Assembly: GCA_902565895.1 (NCBI GenBank)
Contig: CACFGV010000001.1
Location: 1-64,000 of the forward strand
DNA length: 64,000 bases
From: K189A clade bacterium
GTDB lineage: Bacteria; Pseudomonadota; Gammaproteobacteria; Pseudomonadales; Azotimanducaceae
Direction: 5' to 3'
The stretch's first letter is position 1, and every line of letters begins with the position of its first letter. This document shows positions 45,165-53,231 of the stretch, one piece after another. A program made the translations under genes and the position numbers. A model generated the notes under the pieces. That model did no database searches, had not been told where the DNA came from, and saw only the letters and a program-made list of their open reading frames with translations.

Positions 45165-46796
45165 TTAAAGCGGACGCACGGATTCTAATTTACCGCCAAA
45201 TTCAGACAAAAGACTTTGTACGGTTGTATCCCGTTCCAAGGTCGCTTCTGCATCCGCTTGCCGTTCTTGGGTCAATCGATCTTTACGCTGGCTGGGTGTT
45301 TCACTACTCACAGCTGCAATCGTTACCGTCAACTCAATCTCTTGACCTAGTTGGTTCTGCAGCGCTCGGCCTAGTCCTTGGCGCTGAGCATCAGTCAGTA
45401 GCGTGTCGTGATTATCGCTTAACACCAATTCCATAGCAGGCAACTGCATCGCCCGCAAAACCGAGTGCTCGGCAATCATTTTTGCCACGCCGGTGACGCT
45501 GAGCTGTTCAACAATGTCGTACCAACGCGCCAATAACTGCTCATCCGCTACGAACCCTTCTACTGACTCCGGTGGCATCGATGGCGCTGGTTCAGGCTGT
45601 AAAGAATCGACAGGTGTCTGCCTCACCATGGTCTCGCCCTCTGTATCGGCTGCCGCTGAATCCGCCGTAGACTCTGTCGCCGACGCATCTGGTGTCTGTA
45701 TTGATGCCTTGCTCTCATCATCAGCCGATATTCGCGGCGGTACATTGCTGTCGGGCTTTGGCGCGAACGCCAACATGCGCAAAAGGGTCATCTCAAAACC
45801 GTTGCGCGGATCTGGGGCAATGTCCAAATCGCGCAATCCTACTAAAGCAATCTGGTAGTACAACTGCAGTTCATCCGCGGCGAATACCGAGTCTGGCGTG
45901 CCCAAGGCCTCAGTCACCGCCATACTGTGCAGCGCCTCGAGCATACTCCGCAAGACATCAGCAAAGTCGCTATTGCGTTCGGCTAATTGGCCACTGATGT
46001 CCATTAACTTTTCGGCTGAACCCTCTGCTATTGCTTCCAGCAGAGCAGTTACTTCGTCTCGCCCCACTACTCCAAGCATGGTAACGACATCGTTATGTGT
46101 GAGTTTGCCTTGGCCGTAGGCAATGGTCTGATCAGTAAGACTCAAAGCATCGCGCATACTGCCTTGGGCGTTCTTAGCAATGATTTCTAAACCCGCGTGC
46201 TCGAATTCGATCTGCTCTGTAGCCAGCACTTTGGATAAATAATCCGCAATCATCTGTGCCGATAAATTCTTCAGCTGAAATTGCAAACATCGCGACAACA
46301 CCGTCACCGGAACTTTTTTCGGATCAGTGGTCGCAAGCAGAAATTTTACGTGTTCAGGGGGTTCCTCTAGGGTCTTGAGCAAGGCATTGAAACTGGCCAT
46401 TGAGAGCATGTGGACTTCATCAATTAAGTAGACCTTGTAGCGACCACGAGTCGGCATATACTGGGCGTTTTCCAGCAGGTCCCGAGTATCGTCTACACCA
46501 GTACGCGAGGCGGCATCTACCTCAATGAGATCAATAAACCGGTTTTCTTTCACTTCCAGACAAATTGAGCATTGTTCACAGGGCGTAGAGCTGACGCCCT
46601 GCTCGCAATTCAAGCTTTTAGCAAGAATTCTGGCGATTGTAGTTTTGCCCACACCGCGGGTACCAGTGAACAAATAGGCATGGTGTAAACGCCCACTGTC
46701 TAAGGCATGGCTCAACGCTTTGACCACGTGCTCCTGACCCACTAGGGCGGAAAAGTCACTGGGCCGTAATTTTCGCGCTAAGACTTCATAACTCAT
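45165..46796 (-). CDS. dnaX: DNA polymerase III subunit tau/gamma
   Basis: 543 residues, shorter than E. coli tau (643). Clamp loader AAA+ domain: Walker A GTRGVGKT at 45-52, zinc Cys64, Cys73, Cys76, Cys79, Walker B LIDEVHML, sensor SRC. A Thr/Ser/Ala/Glu-rich linker (about 370-425) precedes the C-terminal domain that binds DnaE. ATG 46796 starts the conserved MSYEVLARKLRP. No programmed frameshift site was found by eye (see rejected list), so gamma may not be made here. Confidence 0.95.
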   Translation of the reverse strand: MSYEVLARKLRPSDFSALVGQEHVVKALSHALDSGRLHHAYLFTGTRGVGKTTIARILAKSLNCEQGVSSTPCEQCSICLEVKENRFIDLIEVDAASRTGVDDTRDLLENAQYMPTRGRYKVYLIDEVHMLSMASFNALLKTLEEPPEHVKFLLATTDPKKVPVTVLSRCLQFQLKNLSAQMIADYLSKVLATEQIEFEHAGLEIIAKNAQGSMRDALSLTDQTIAYGQGKLTHNDVVTMLGVVGRDEVTALLEAIAEGSAEKLMDISGQLAERNSDFADVLRSMLEALHSMAVTEALGTPDSVFAADELQLYYQIALVGLRDLDIAPDPRNGFEMTLLRMLAFAPKPDSNVPPRISADDESKASIQTPDASATESTADSAAADTEGETMVRQTPVDSLQPEPAPSMPPESVEGFVADEQLLARWYDIVEQLSVTGVAKMIAEHSVLRAMQLPAMELVLSDNHDTLLTDAQRQGLGRALQNQLGQEIELTVTIAAVSSETPSQRKDRLTQERQADAEATLERDTTVQSLLSEFGGKLESVRPL

Positions 46797-46847
46797 GCAC
46801 GATATCCTAACAGCCTTTCGACCAACAGCCTCAACTCGTTGCAAAAG

Positions 46848-47603
46848 ATGTCAGCTTTCCAAGCCCTATTAAATTCAACCGATTTTCTAATCATTGGTCA
46901 TCGCGGCGCTGCGGGGCTGGAAGCTGAAAACACCCTGCCGAGCTTTCAACGTGCGTTGGATCTGGGCTGCGACGCCATAGAACTGGATGTGCAGTGCAGT
47001 AAGGACAACCACGACCATTCGCCGCTGTGGGTCATACATGACGACACGGTGAATCGCACAACCGACAAAACGGGCCGGGTAGATCAATTCACCGACGCAG
47101 AATTAGCAACCATGCATTGCAGCAATGGCGCAAGCATCCCAACCTTGGGTGCAGTTTTGGATATGGTTGCCGAACATAACCAAAAAGCAGATGTTACTAC
47201 CGTCATAAACGTCGAGTTAAAAGGCCGAGCAACTGCCAAACCAACCGCCAGGTTGCTGGCCGACTATCCACAGCTGCCATTTTTAGTGTCTTCATTTGAC
47301 CACAATGAACTGCGCCACTTCCGCGACCTAGATTCTCACACCCCAGTGGCTCCGCTGCTCCACAAATGGCATGACCAAGCCACTACCATCGCTAAAGAGT
47401 TGTCTGCCTGCTGTATTAATTTAGCGGCCCGATTGGCAACGCCAGACCGCTGCGCTGCCATCCAAGCACACAACCTGGAGGTGCTGGCCTATACCGTGAA
47501 TTCGAATTCCACTGCAAAGCGGCTTCAAAACATGGGTATTAAAGGGATTTTTACCGATCGACCTGATCTATTTAGGGAAACTGAACACCCTGCCGCGGAT
47601 TGA
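46848..47603 (+). CDS. Glycerophosphodiester phosphodiesterase
   Basis: About 251 residues. GDPD barrel with IIGHRGAAGLEAENTLPSF (catalytic His and metal-binding Glu), AIELDVQCSKDNHDHSPLWVIHDDTVNRTTDKTG, and the C-terminal AYTVNSNSTAKRLQNMGIKGIFTDRPD. It hydrolyses glycerophosphodiesters to glycerol-3-phosphate and an alcohol; no signal peptide, so cytoplasmic (UgpQ-like). Divergent from dnaX by 51 bases and convergent with the small psp-linked gene. Ribosome site weak. Confidence 0.9.
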   Translation: MSAFQALLNSTDFLIIGHRGAAGLEAENTLPSFQRALDLGCDAIELDVQCSKDNHDHSPLWVIHDDTVNRTTDKTGRVDQFTDAELATMHCSNGASIPTLGAVLDMVAEHNQKADVTTVINVELKGRATAKPTARLLADYPQLPFLVSSFDHNELRHFRDLDSHTPVAPLLHKWHDQATTIAKELSACCINLAARLATPDRCAAIQAHNLEVLAYTVNSNSTAKRLQNMGIKGIFTDRPDLFRETEHPAAD

Positions 47604-47629
47604 CCCATTGCCAGCATCAAAGTTCACAG

Positions 47630-47848
47630 CTACAACTGTTCTAGTTCCCGTTCGAGTTGATACTTTTTGTCGGTAACAATTTTTTCCAGCACTTCTACAC
47701 GGTGCCGAAGCTCTGCTAGCTCTTTATCTTTTGCGCCGTCATTGGATCTCGCTGAGTCTGCATGACGTTTGCTCTTAAAATAAGATTCTGCGATACCGGC
47801 TCCGCAACCGATTGCCACCACCAGTACGATCATCGTCCACAAATCCAT
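47630..47848 (-). CDS. Small membrane protein with coiled coil, linked to psp operon
   Basis: 72 residues. One membrane helix (MIVLVVAIGCGAGIAESYF, about 6-24) then a charged coiled coil LAELRHRVEVLEKIV followed by TDKKYQLERELEQL. This tail resembles the last 30 residues of the PspC protein encoded just upstream (RLRRIESFVTSDTYELQKELKK), and the helix plus coiled coil layout also resembles PspB. I infer an extra Psp partner. 5 bases after the pspC stop, with GGAG in the pspC end. Not PspD or PspG by sequence. Confidence 0.75.
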   Translation of the reverse strand: MDLWTMIVLVVAIGCGAGIAESYFKSKRHADSARSNDGAKDKELAELRHRVEVLEKIVTDKKYQLERELEQL

Positions 47849-47853
47849 CGCGC

Positions 47854-48639
47854 CTATTGCTCCATCTTTTTAAGTTCTTTTTGTAATTCGTAGGTATCCG
47901 ACGTCACGAAGGACTCTATCCGACGCAAGCGTAATTCTGCCTGCGCAAGGTCAGCTCTATTGTGGGTCAGCATGCGGCGTGGCGCCCATGATGCAGCCGC
48001 GTCTGTGTATTGAACATCTGCCGGTTCGCGTCCTGAGTCTCGGAAATGGTGGCGCCTTGCAGTCGCGAAACGACGCTTGGCTCTAAACCGTTTGGCCTGG
48101 CCCAGCCCACCCTGGTTTTCACGGCGTCGCCGTTTAGCGCGATGCCCGGGGGTTGTGTCCATGACGAAATAAGCCACGATATAAGCCGGCAACACCAATG
48201 TGGGAACAAAAATTAGACCGGTAACCGCAGCCAACCTAACGGCCCAAGTTTCGACACCGAGGTAACGCGCAAAGCCAGAACACACACCACCAATTTTACT
48301 GTTTGGCCCTCGATACAGATGGTCACTACCCGGTTGCAGCCTAAACATCCGCTGCCTCGAACGACGGCGACGCCTTCTAGAGCGTGGTAAAGGCTCGTCG
48401 TCTTCGCGCCCACTGAGCTGGTCATTCAAGCGCACACTGGCATCCTTAATAAAAGCCGTTGCTTGCCGCAGGGTTTCTTCTTTCTCCTGCCCTACCAGAT
48501 CTTGTAAGGACTCTTCTAACTGCGCAACCGCGCCGTAAAAGTCATCAGTCGACGAACCTTTTCGACTCTGTTCAGAATCTTGAGATGAAGACCGCGCCAT
48601 GTCCGGATCGTTTCTGTGCTGAGATGATTTATCGGTCAT
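47854..48639 (-). CDS. pspC: PspC-domain envelope-stress protein, extended form
   Basis: 261 residues, about twice the E. coli PspC length. The N-terminal 120 residues are charged, soluble and helical with an Arg-rich stretch (SRRRRRRSRQR). The PspC domain (LYRGPNSKIGGVCSGFARYLGVETWAVRLAAVTGLIFVPTLVLPAYIVAYFVM) is at about 110-165 with a membrane segment. The C-terminal tail is a coiled coil. It likely senses envelope stress with PspB and controls PspA. Overlaps pspB by 11 bases. Confidence 0.88.
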   Translation of the reverse strand: MTDKSSQHRNDPDMARSSSQDSEQSRKGSSTDDFYGAVAQLEESLQDLVGQEKEETLRQATAFIKDASVRLNDQLSGREDDEPLPRSRRRRRRSRQRMFRLQPGSDHLYRGPNSKIGGVCSGFARYLGVETWAVRLAAVTGLIFVPTLVLPAYIVAYFVMDTTPGHRAKRRRRENQGGLGQAKRFRAKRRFATARRHHFRDSGREPADVQYTDAAASWAPRRMLTHNRADLAQAELRLRRIESFVTSDTYELQKELKKMEQ

Positions 48640-48868
48640 GTTTACGCCACTCAGGAGTTTGGCTATCCAGTATCGATTCTAGGGTATCAATACGCTCAAG
48701 CATCGCCTCTGCTTTGTACATAAGAGCCTCAAGATCTGCCCGTTCAGTTTCCGACAGGGCCCCCTGGGCTTTGCGCTTACTGCGGTAATGCAACCACACC
48801 CACGCCGGTGCTACGAACACCATAAACACAATGGAGGGCACCATGATTGCAACGGCTAGACTGTCCAT
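48629..48868 (-). CDS. pspB: Phage shock protein B
   Basis: 79 residues. N-terminal membrane helix (VAIMVPSIVFMVFVAPAWVWLHY), then an amphipathic coiled coil EALMYKAEAMLERIDTLESILD ending TPEWRKHDR, as in PspB. Inner-membrane partner of PspC. AGGAG precedes ATG 48868. It lies between pspA and pspC. Confidence 0.92.
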   Translation of the reverse strand: MDSLAVAIMVPSIVFMVFVAPAWVWLHYRSKRKAQGALSETERADLEALMYKAEAMLERIDTLESILDSQTPEWRKHDR

Positions 48869-48908
48869 GAATAGCTCCTAACGAAAACCTCGACTGGATA
48901 CTCTAACG

Positions 48909-49628
48909 TTACTGCTTATCCGATTCTTGATCTACAGAGTTCGTTAGGCCTTGCTCGTCACCAGGGTCAGCCGCTGAACTCATGCGTTGTTTTAGATCAC
49001 TGAGCATGGCGTCTAAATCTTCGTCGCCTTCAAGTTCAGTGATTTCGTCGGCTAAGGTCTTCTGACCCAGATCATATGCTTCAACCTGGCCTTCTAGATC
49101 GTCCATCTTGCGCTCGTATTGTTCGAAACGAATGATGGCGTCATCGATATTGTGGTCACTCAAGGTTCGCCGCACGCCTAAACGCGAATGCGCCGCTTTG
49201 CCACGCACAATGATGGCGTTTTGCCGTGCTTTGGCGTCTTTAATTTTCTCCTGCAAGGCACTGACATCATCACCGAGCTTGGAAAGCGTTACCGCTAAAA
49301 GCTCGAGTTCACCATTAAGCGTCTCAGCTTGGTCGGTACACTTTCGCGCCTCTGCTAGCGCACCTTTCGCCAGGTCGTCCCGCCCCTTGGTCACCGCTAT
49401 TTCTGCTTTCCGCTGCCATTCGCTGGCTTCTTCCTGCTGCCATTGCGCCCGACGCTGCAAATCTTTGCGATCTGCGATGGCTCGCGCAGAGGTACTGCGT
49501 ACCTCAACCAATGTTTCTTCCATTTCCTGAATAATCAGACGAACCATTTTTTCTGGGTCTTCTGCTTTATCCAACAACGCATTGAGATTTGAATTCACAA
49601 TATCTGTCATTCGCGAAAAAATACTCAT
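48909..49628 (-). CDS. pspA: Phage shock protein A
   Basis: 239 residues. PspA/IM30 (ESCRT-III-like) family: MSIFSRMTDIVNSNLNALLDKAEDPEKMVRL start, long coiled coils, and FEQYERKMDDLEGQVEAYDLG. It binds damaged inner membranes and, when free, inhibits PspF. ATG 49628 with GGAGG upstream. A sigma-54-type promoter-like site lies about 90 bases upstream (separate entry). Confidence 0.95.
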   Translation of the reverse strand: MSIFSRMTDIVNSNLNALLDKAEDPEKMVRLIIQEMEETLVEVRSTSARAIADRKDLQRRAQWQQEEASEWQRKAEIAVTKGRDDLAKGALAEARKCTDQAETLNGELELLAVTLSKLGDDVSALQEKIKDAKARQNAIIVRGKAAHSRLGVRRTLSDHNIDDAIIRFEQYERKMDDLEGQVEAYDLGQKTLADEITELEGDEDLDAMLSDLKQRMSSAADPGDEQGLTNSVDQESDKQ

Positions 49629-49715
49629 ATCTGCCACGCCTCCGTGCTTGGTACTCTGTTCCCGGCAAAATGGTCGCCGTGCTTGGTGCAAATCGTGTTG
49701 CGTTGGTTTTCGAGG

Positions 49716-49732
49716 TTCAGATTCCGTGCCAA
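49716..49732 (-). promoter_or_regulatory. Sigma-54-type promoter-like site for pspA
   Basis: Read on the minus strand: TTGGCACGGAATCTGAA. It matches TGGCACGNNNNTTGC at all positions of the -24 element and at TG of the -12 element, but the final GC is GA. The distance from pspA start is about 90 bases, compatible with a leader. pspF, the sigma-54 activator, is divergent, the classical arrangement. Confidence 0.65.
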
Positions 49733-49747
49733 CTTTGGGGCAGGCAT

Positions 49748-49770
49748 AAATCCATGAAAACTATGGATTT
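49748..49770. promoter_or_regulatory. Inverted repeat upstream of the pspA promoter (candidate PspF site)
   Basis: AAATCCAT (49748-49755) and ATGGATTT (49763-49770) are perfect inverted arms around GAAAACT; the match extends imperfectly outward (CATAAATCCAT against ATGGATTTTATG). It is centred about 35 bases upstream of the -24 element and between pspA and pspF, so it may bind PspF or another regulator. No binding data. Confidence 0.5.
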
Positions 49771-49837
49771 TATGTAACCCCCCAGATTATGATCCGCTGC
49801 ATTTGGTTTTTTTAGCCATTAACTGGTCATTTTCGTT

Positions 49838-50863
49838 ATGGCACATGAAAGCGAACGCCTGATAGGCGAATCTCAAGAATTCTCTTCATTACTGGAGCAG
49901 GCCTCGACCATTGCACCCCTACATAAACCCGTACTCATCGTCGGTGAACGCGGTACCGGCAAGGAGGGCATCGCGGGAAGATTGCATTATTTGTCCAACC
50001 GCTGGGAAGGCCAATTCATAAAACTCAATTGCGCAGCCATCTCCGAATCGCTGATGGAGAGCGAACTGTTTGGCCATGAGGCTGGCGCTTTCACCGGAGC
50101 AACCAAGGTTCACCACGGCCGTTTCGAACGCGCCCACGGCGGCACCTTATTTCTTGACGAACTGGGCAACACCTCGATGTTGGTACAGGAAAAAATACTG
50201 CGGGTTATCGAATACGGAGAATTTGAGCGAGTAGGCGGCAACAAGACCATTCGTTGTGATGTGCGGTTGGTCGCAGCCACTAACGAAGATCTGCCAACCA
50301 TGGCGCAAAATGGCGAATTCCGAGCGGACCTACTGGATCGGTTAGCTTTTGATGTCTTAACTATTCCGCCTTTAAGGCATCGCACTGACGATATCTTAGT
50401 ATTGGCGGAGCACTTTGCTGTCGCCATGGCGAAGGAAATGGGCCGAACCATGTTTGCCGGGTTCAGCCACCGCGCAAAGGCGATCCTACAGAGCTATGAC
50501 TGGCCAGGTAATGTACGTGAGCTAAAAAATACAGTGGAACGAGCGGTGTATCGCATCGCGGAGGAAGACGAGGTCGACGACATCATCCTGGACCCGTTCG
50601 AATCTCCCTACCGACTTAAAAACCAGAGCCTAGACACAATACCTACGGCCAACCAAACGCCCGATGAGTTCCCCGTCGATCTGAAGGAGCAAACAAAAGC
50701 GCGCGAGATCGCCCTCATCGAAGCTGCTTTGAAGGCCGCTAAGTACAATCAAAAAACCGCAGCGGACAATTTGCAGCTCACCTACCACCAGCTACGCGGT
50801 TATTTGAAGAAATATAATTTAGTAGGCGAACGCAGCGCCGAGGACGGGCAAGAGACCCCATAA
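49838..50863 (+). CDS. pspF: Sigma-54-dependent activator PspF
   Basis: 341 residues without an N-terminal sensory domain, as in PspF. AAA+ core: Walker A GERGTGKEGIAGRL, GAFTGA loop (ELFGHEAGAFTGATKVHHGRF), Walker B GGTLFLDELGN, and YDWPGNVRELKNTVERAVY; a Fis-type helix-turn-helix ends the protein (NQKTAADNLQLTYHQLRGYLKK). It activates pspA and is held by PspA. Divergent from pspA. Confidence 0.95.
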   Translation: MAHESERLIGESQEFSSLLEQASTIAPLHKPVLIVGERGTGKEGIAGRLHYLSNRWEGQFIKLNCAAISESLMESELFGHEAGAFTGATKVHHGRFERAHGGTLFLDELGNTSMLVQEKILRVIEYGEFERVGGNKTIRCDVRLVAATNEDLPTMAQNGEFRADLLDRLAFDVLTIPPLRHRTDDILVLAEHFAVAMAKEMGRTMFAGFSHRAKAILQSYDWPGNVRELKNTVERAVYRIAEEDEVDDIILDPFESPYRLKNQSLDTIPTANQTPDEFPVDLKEQTKAREIALIEAALKAAKYNQKTAADNLQLTYHQLRGYLKKYNLVGERSAEDGQETP

Positions 50864-50901
50864 GCAGGCAGCAGTTTTCCGTAGAATCGCGCCGATTCTG
50901 A

Positions 50902-50931
50902 TGACAACCGCCCACGGTTTCACGTTACAAT
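50902..50931 (+). promoter_or_regulatory. Promoter-like elements before tRNA-Ser
   Basis: TGACAA (50902-50907) and TACAAT (50926-50931) with an 18-base spacer, ending 9 bases before the tRNA. The layout fits a sigma-70 promoter for the tRNA gene. A short inverted repeat (AGAATCG/CGATTCT, 50883-50899) precedes it. Confidence 0.5.
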
Positions 50932-50940
50932 GCGCGGCCC

Positions 50941-51031
50941 GGAGAGGTGGCCGAGTGGCTGAAGGCGCTCCCCTGCTAAGGGAGTATAGGTTAATCCCCT
51001 ATCGAGGGTTCGAATCCCTCTCTCTCCGCCA
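50941..51031 (+). tRNA. tRNA-Ser (anticodon GCU)
   Basis: 91 bases including encoded CCA. Acceptor GGAGAGG pairs with TCTCTCC (one G-T) plus discriminator G; D-arm GCCGAGTGGCTGAAGGC; anticodon stem CTCCC/GGGAG around CTGCTAA, giving GCT; long variable arm; T-arm GAGGG/CCCTC with TTCGAAT. The 3' end is also the left copy of a 43-base direct repeat (50990-51032). Confidence 0.97.
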
Positions 51032-51032
51032 T
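50990..51032. repeat. Left 43-bp direct repeat, 3' end of tRNA-Ser (attachment-site-like)
   Basis: Begins with GTTAATCCCCTATCG at 50990 and ends just past the tRNA CCA (51032). The same 43 bases occur exactly at 55576-55618. Tyrosine-recombinase elements integrate at tRNA 3' ends and leave such duplications. Confidence 0.9.
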
Positions 51033-51614
51033 TCACACCTTTTGTAATCAATCGTTTAGCGACTAGGGTTTCGGACCTGGTTTACGACAGAACCGAAAAA
51101 AGGTTTCGAATCTGGTGCGAATCCACCAAGATTCGAATCCCTCTTAGATTCGTAACCCTTAGCCGCAGCATAGAACAGTTGGTTACCCAACATTGCCTGT
51201 GTCAAAGCAACTTACCAATATCGTTTGACGCTGCAATTAATTCAGCGTTCCCGATGTGAGCGTATTGCTGCATAGACTGCGCAGACTAACAGCCGCCAAG
51301 CGCCTGGATGGTGCGCCCGTCCGTTCCCATAGTTCTAAGTGTCGACGCAAAACTATACAGCGATGTATCGAGGCAAACAAACTCTCACCCTGTCGTGAGC
51401 CGAGTGAGGAAAGACTAACGTCATTGTCATGGGCGCAGGATCGTTACCAAAGCAATTTGGTCAACGTCATTAAAACGCAAATCGCAACCCAGCGCTCACC
51501 CGAGCATAATCTTCGGCGAACAGTCATCAACAAACATTTTCTGAATTTGGTTCTCGCGCTAAAGCACCGCCAAAAAAAGCTAAGTTGCTTCTTGTACTAC
51601 CCCAAGTGTATTCG
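51033..51614. other. Intergenic region after tRNA-Ser with an imperfect hairpin
   Basis: 582 bases with no supported gene. A 38-base region (51102-51140) folds as left arm GGTTTCGAATCTGGTG and right arm CACCAAGATTCGAATCC with a 6-base loop; one bulge and one mismatch. The right arm runs into TTCGAATCCCTCT (51132-51144), 13 bases identical to the tRNA T-arm, suggesting an old remnant of the attachment site. A plus-strand reading frame here (51256-51648) has no recognisable domain. Confidence 0.6.
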
Positions 51615-53231
51615 TCAGGAGCCTGAGGGTGCCGCCGATGGAGACTGATGCTCCACCGCATCAGGAAAAAAAATATCTGAGTGGTCATAGACGATCACAT
51701 CATCTGAGGTGTCTTGGTTATCCTCAATACCATCGTAATCTTGATCACGATCTTTTTCGGGATCTTCAGGGAAGGCGTCAAGATAATTTAACACTCCATC
51801 ATCGTCGGCATCTTCCAGCGGAGAGTACCAGCTGCCTGCATATGACGTTGGATCGTTTTCAGGATTTCCCTCAAAAGAATTAACCAGCAGCGCTCCTGTT
51901 CTCGGCCATGCGAAGTCAAGCAGGCTTTCTTCAGAAAAAAACAAATGATTCGGGGTCTCTCTGGTGGCGCTAATGGTAAGGGGCTCACATTCCTCAATCG
52001 CAACCTGCTCAAAAACGTTTCTCGTCAGTAGCCTTCTAACTAGATAAGTCGCCTCCACACCGTCGGTTCGAACAATCTGTGCATAGTCCGGAAGCTCGAC
52101 ACTCCTTAAGTTTGCGCCGTCAGAAATACCCTGGTAGACACCAGAACAATTTTCTAGATCCTCTCCGGTTACGGAACCGTCAGCCCAAGCGCGACAAACG
52201 CTCGTTGCGGTAGAATAATCCATACCGTCAACGTTCAATTCGTAGACAGTTCCATCCGAAGAGGTATATGAGGCAGTAAATTGCTCAGTATTCTGTTCGC
52301 CTTGGTCGTCATAAATGCCGAACTTATCGACGTACTGCCATGGATCTGACCGCTTGATACAGAATTCACCTTCGTCAACACCCTTATAGGTATAACCTTC
52401 CTGATGAGAGAACCATTGGGCGTATTGGGCGAGATATAAATCGAGTTTGATGTTGTATTTAAGGAATTGCGCGTTGTACGCGACGTTGATTGCTCTAAAT
52501 GAGACGGGAATTCCCTCGGGATAAAGCCTACTATCGGATCGAGGCGCGAAAAACTTTGCTACTATCGTTCCTCGGCCAGAATTATTCAGATCATGGTCAA
52601 GATTGGCGGAGAAAAATTGAGCTTCGGTATTCAGCCCCATAGTGTTGTCCACAATCACCTGATCAAGATACATTGCCACCTTAACCTCAACCGTATCCGA
52701 ATTTGAGTATGACGAAGTGGAACGGAACTTGTAGACCGTCTCGGGACTGGTTGTTCCAGACAGTACCTGAATGTCGAACTCCATTATCCCGAAAGGGTTC
52801 CCCTCTGTCGCTTCCTCAAAGACTTTCGCGCGCATAGCATACGGGTAAATACCTGCTGCTCCCTCGCCCAAAGCCCACTGTTGAACTATCAATTCACTTT
52901 CAGGCTTTTCTTGTTCAGCAAAAATAATTCGGGGCTTTGACCTGGCAGCCATACTGCATTGAACGTCATCCAAGTTAGCAAGGAAAGCTACGGTAGACCC
53001 GTTTAAATCCTTCATAAAGTTGGCATGATTTTCGTGACGATTTTGATCAAGGCTGCACAAGTACTTATTAAGCGAATCGAATATCGTCCCAATGTAGTAC
53101 TGATGCTGCGCCGTCACAGAAATATCCGTAAATATTGGCTTGCTTTTATCCGAGATATCGACAAGGCCCAGAGCTAGGGACTGGGGCGCCGAGACAACCA
53201 ATAAAAAAGTCAAGAAGGTTCTTGTTTTCAT
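51615..53231 (-). CDS. Secreted protein with calcium-binding type-3-like tail, unknown function
   Basis: 538 residues. Signal peptide 1-21 (TFLTFLLVVSAPQSLALG). The large body (about 22-470) has no recognised domain; it contains Cys in LCSLDQNRH and CSMAARSK and many Ser/Thr/Tyr. Near the C-terminus DADDDGVLNYLDAFPEDPEKDRDQDYDGIEDNQD is a thrombospondin type-3-like Asp-rich calcium-binding pair. GGAGG precedes ATG 53231, which overlaps the upstream gene stop (ATGA). Partner of that lipoprotein in a two-gene operon. Confidence 0.75.
   Translation of the reverse strand: MKTRTFLTFLLVVSAPQSLALGLVDISDKSKPIFTDISVTAQHQYYIGTIFDSLNKYLCSLDQNRHENHANFMKDLNGSTVAFLANLDDVQCSMAARSKPRIIFAEQEKPESELIVQQWALGEGAAGIYPYAMRAKVFEEATEGNPFGIMEFDIQVLSGTTSPETVYKFRSTSSYSNSDTVEVKVAMYLDQVIVDNTMGLNTEAQFFSANLDHDLNNSGRGTIVAKFFAPRSDSRLYPEGIPVSFRAINVAYNAQFLKYNIKLDLYLAQYAQWFSHQEGYTYKGVDEGEFCIKRSDPWQYVDKFGIYDDQGEQNTEQFTASYTSSDGTVYELNVDGMDYSTATSVCRAWADGSVTGEDLENCSGVYQGISDGANLRSVELPDYAQIVRTDGVEATYLVRRLLTRNVFEQVAIEECEPLTISATRETPNHLFFSEESLLDFAWPRTGALLVNSFEGNPENDPTSYAGSWYSPLEDADDDGVLNYLDAFPEDPEKDRDQDYDGIEDNQDTSDDVIVYDHSDIFFPDAVEHQSPSAAPSGS

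Noticed and set aside
46300..46330. Programmed frameshift in dnaX (A-rich run)
   Set aside because: The six A residues sit as AAA AAA in zero frame (not A AAA AAG) and in the conserved ATPase region, far from the usual position; no other slippery run was seen.
51256..51648. Integrase or other island gene on the plus strand
   Set aside because: No Arg-His-Arg-Tyr pattern or other domain; it overlaps the real minus-strand gene end and reads as noise.
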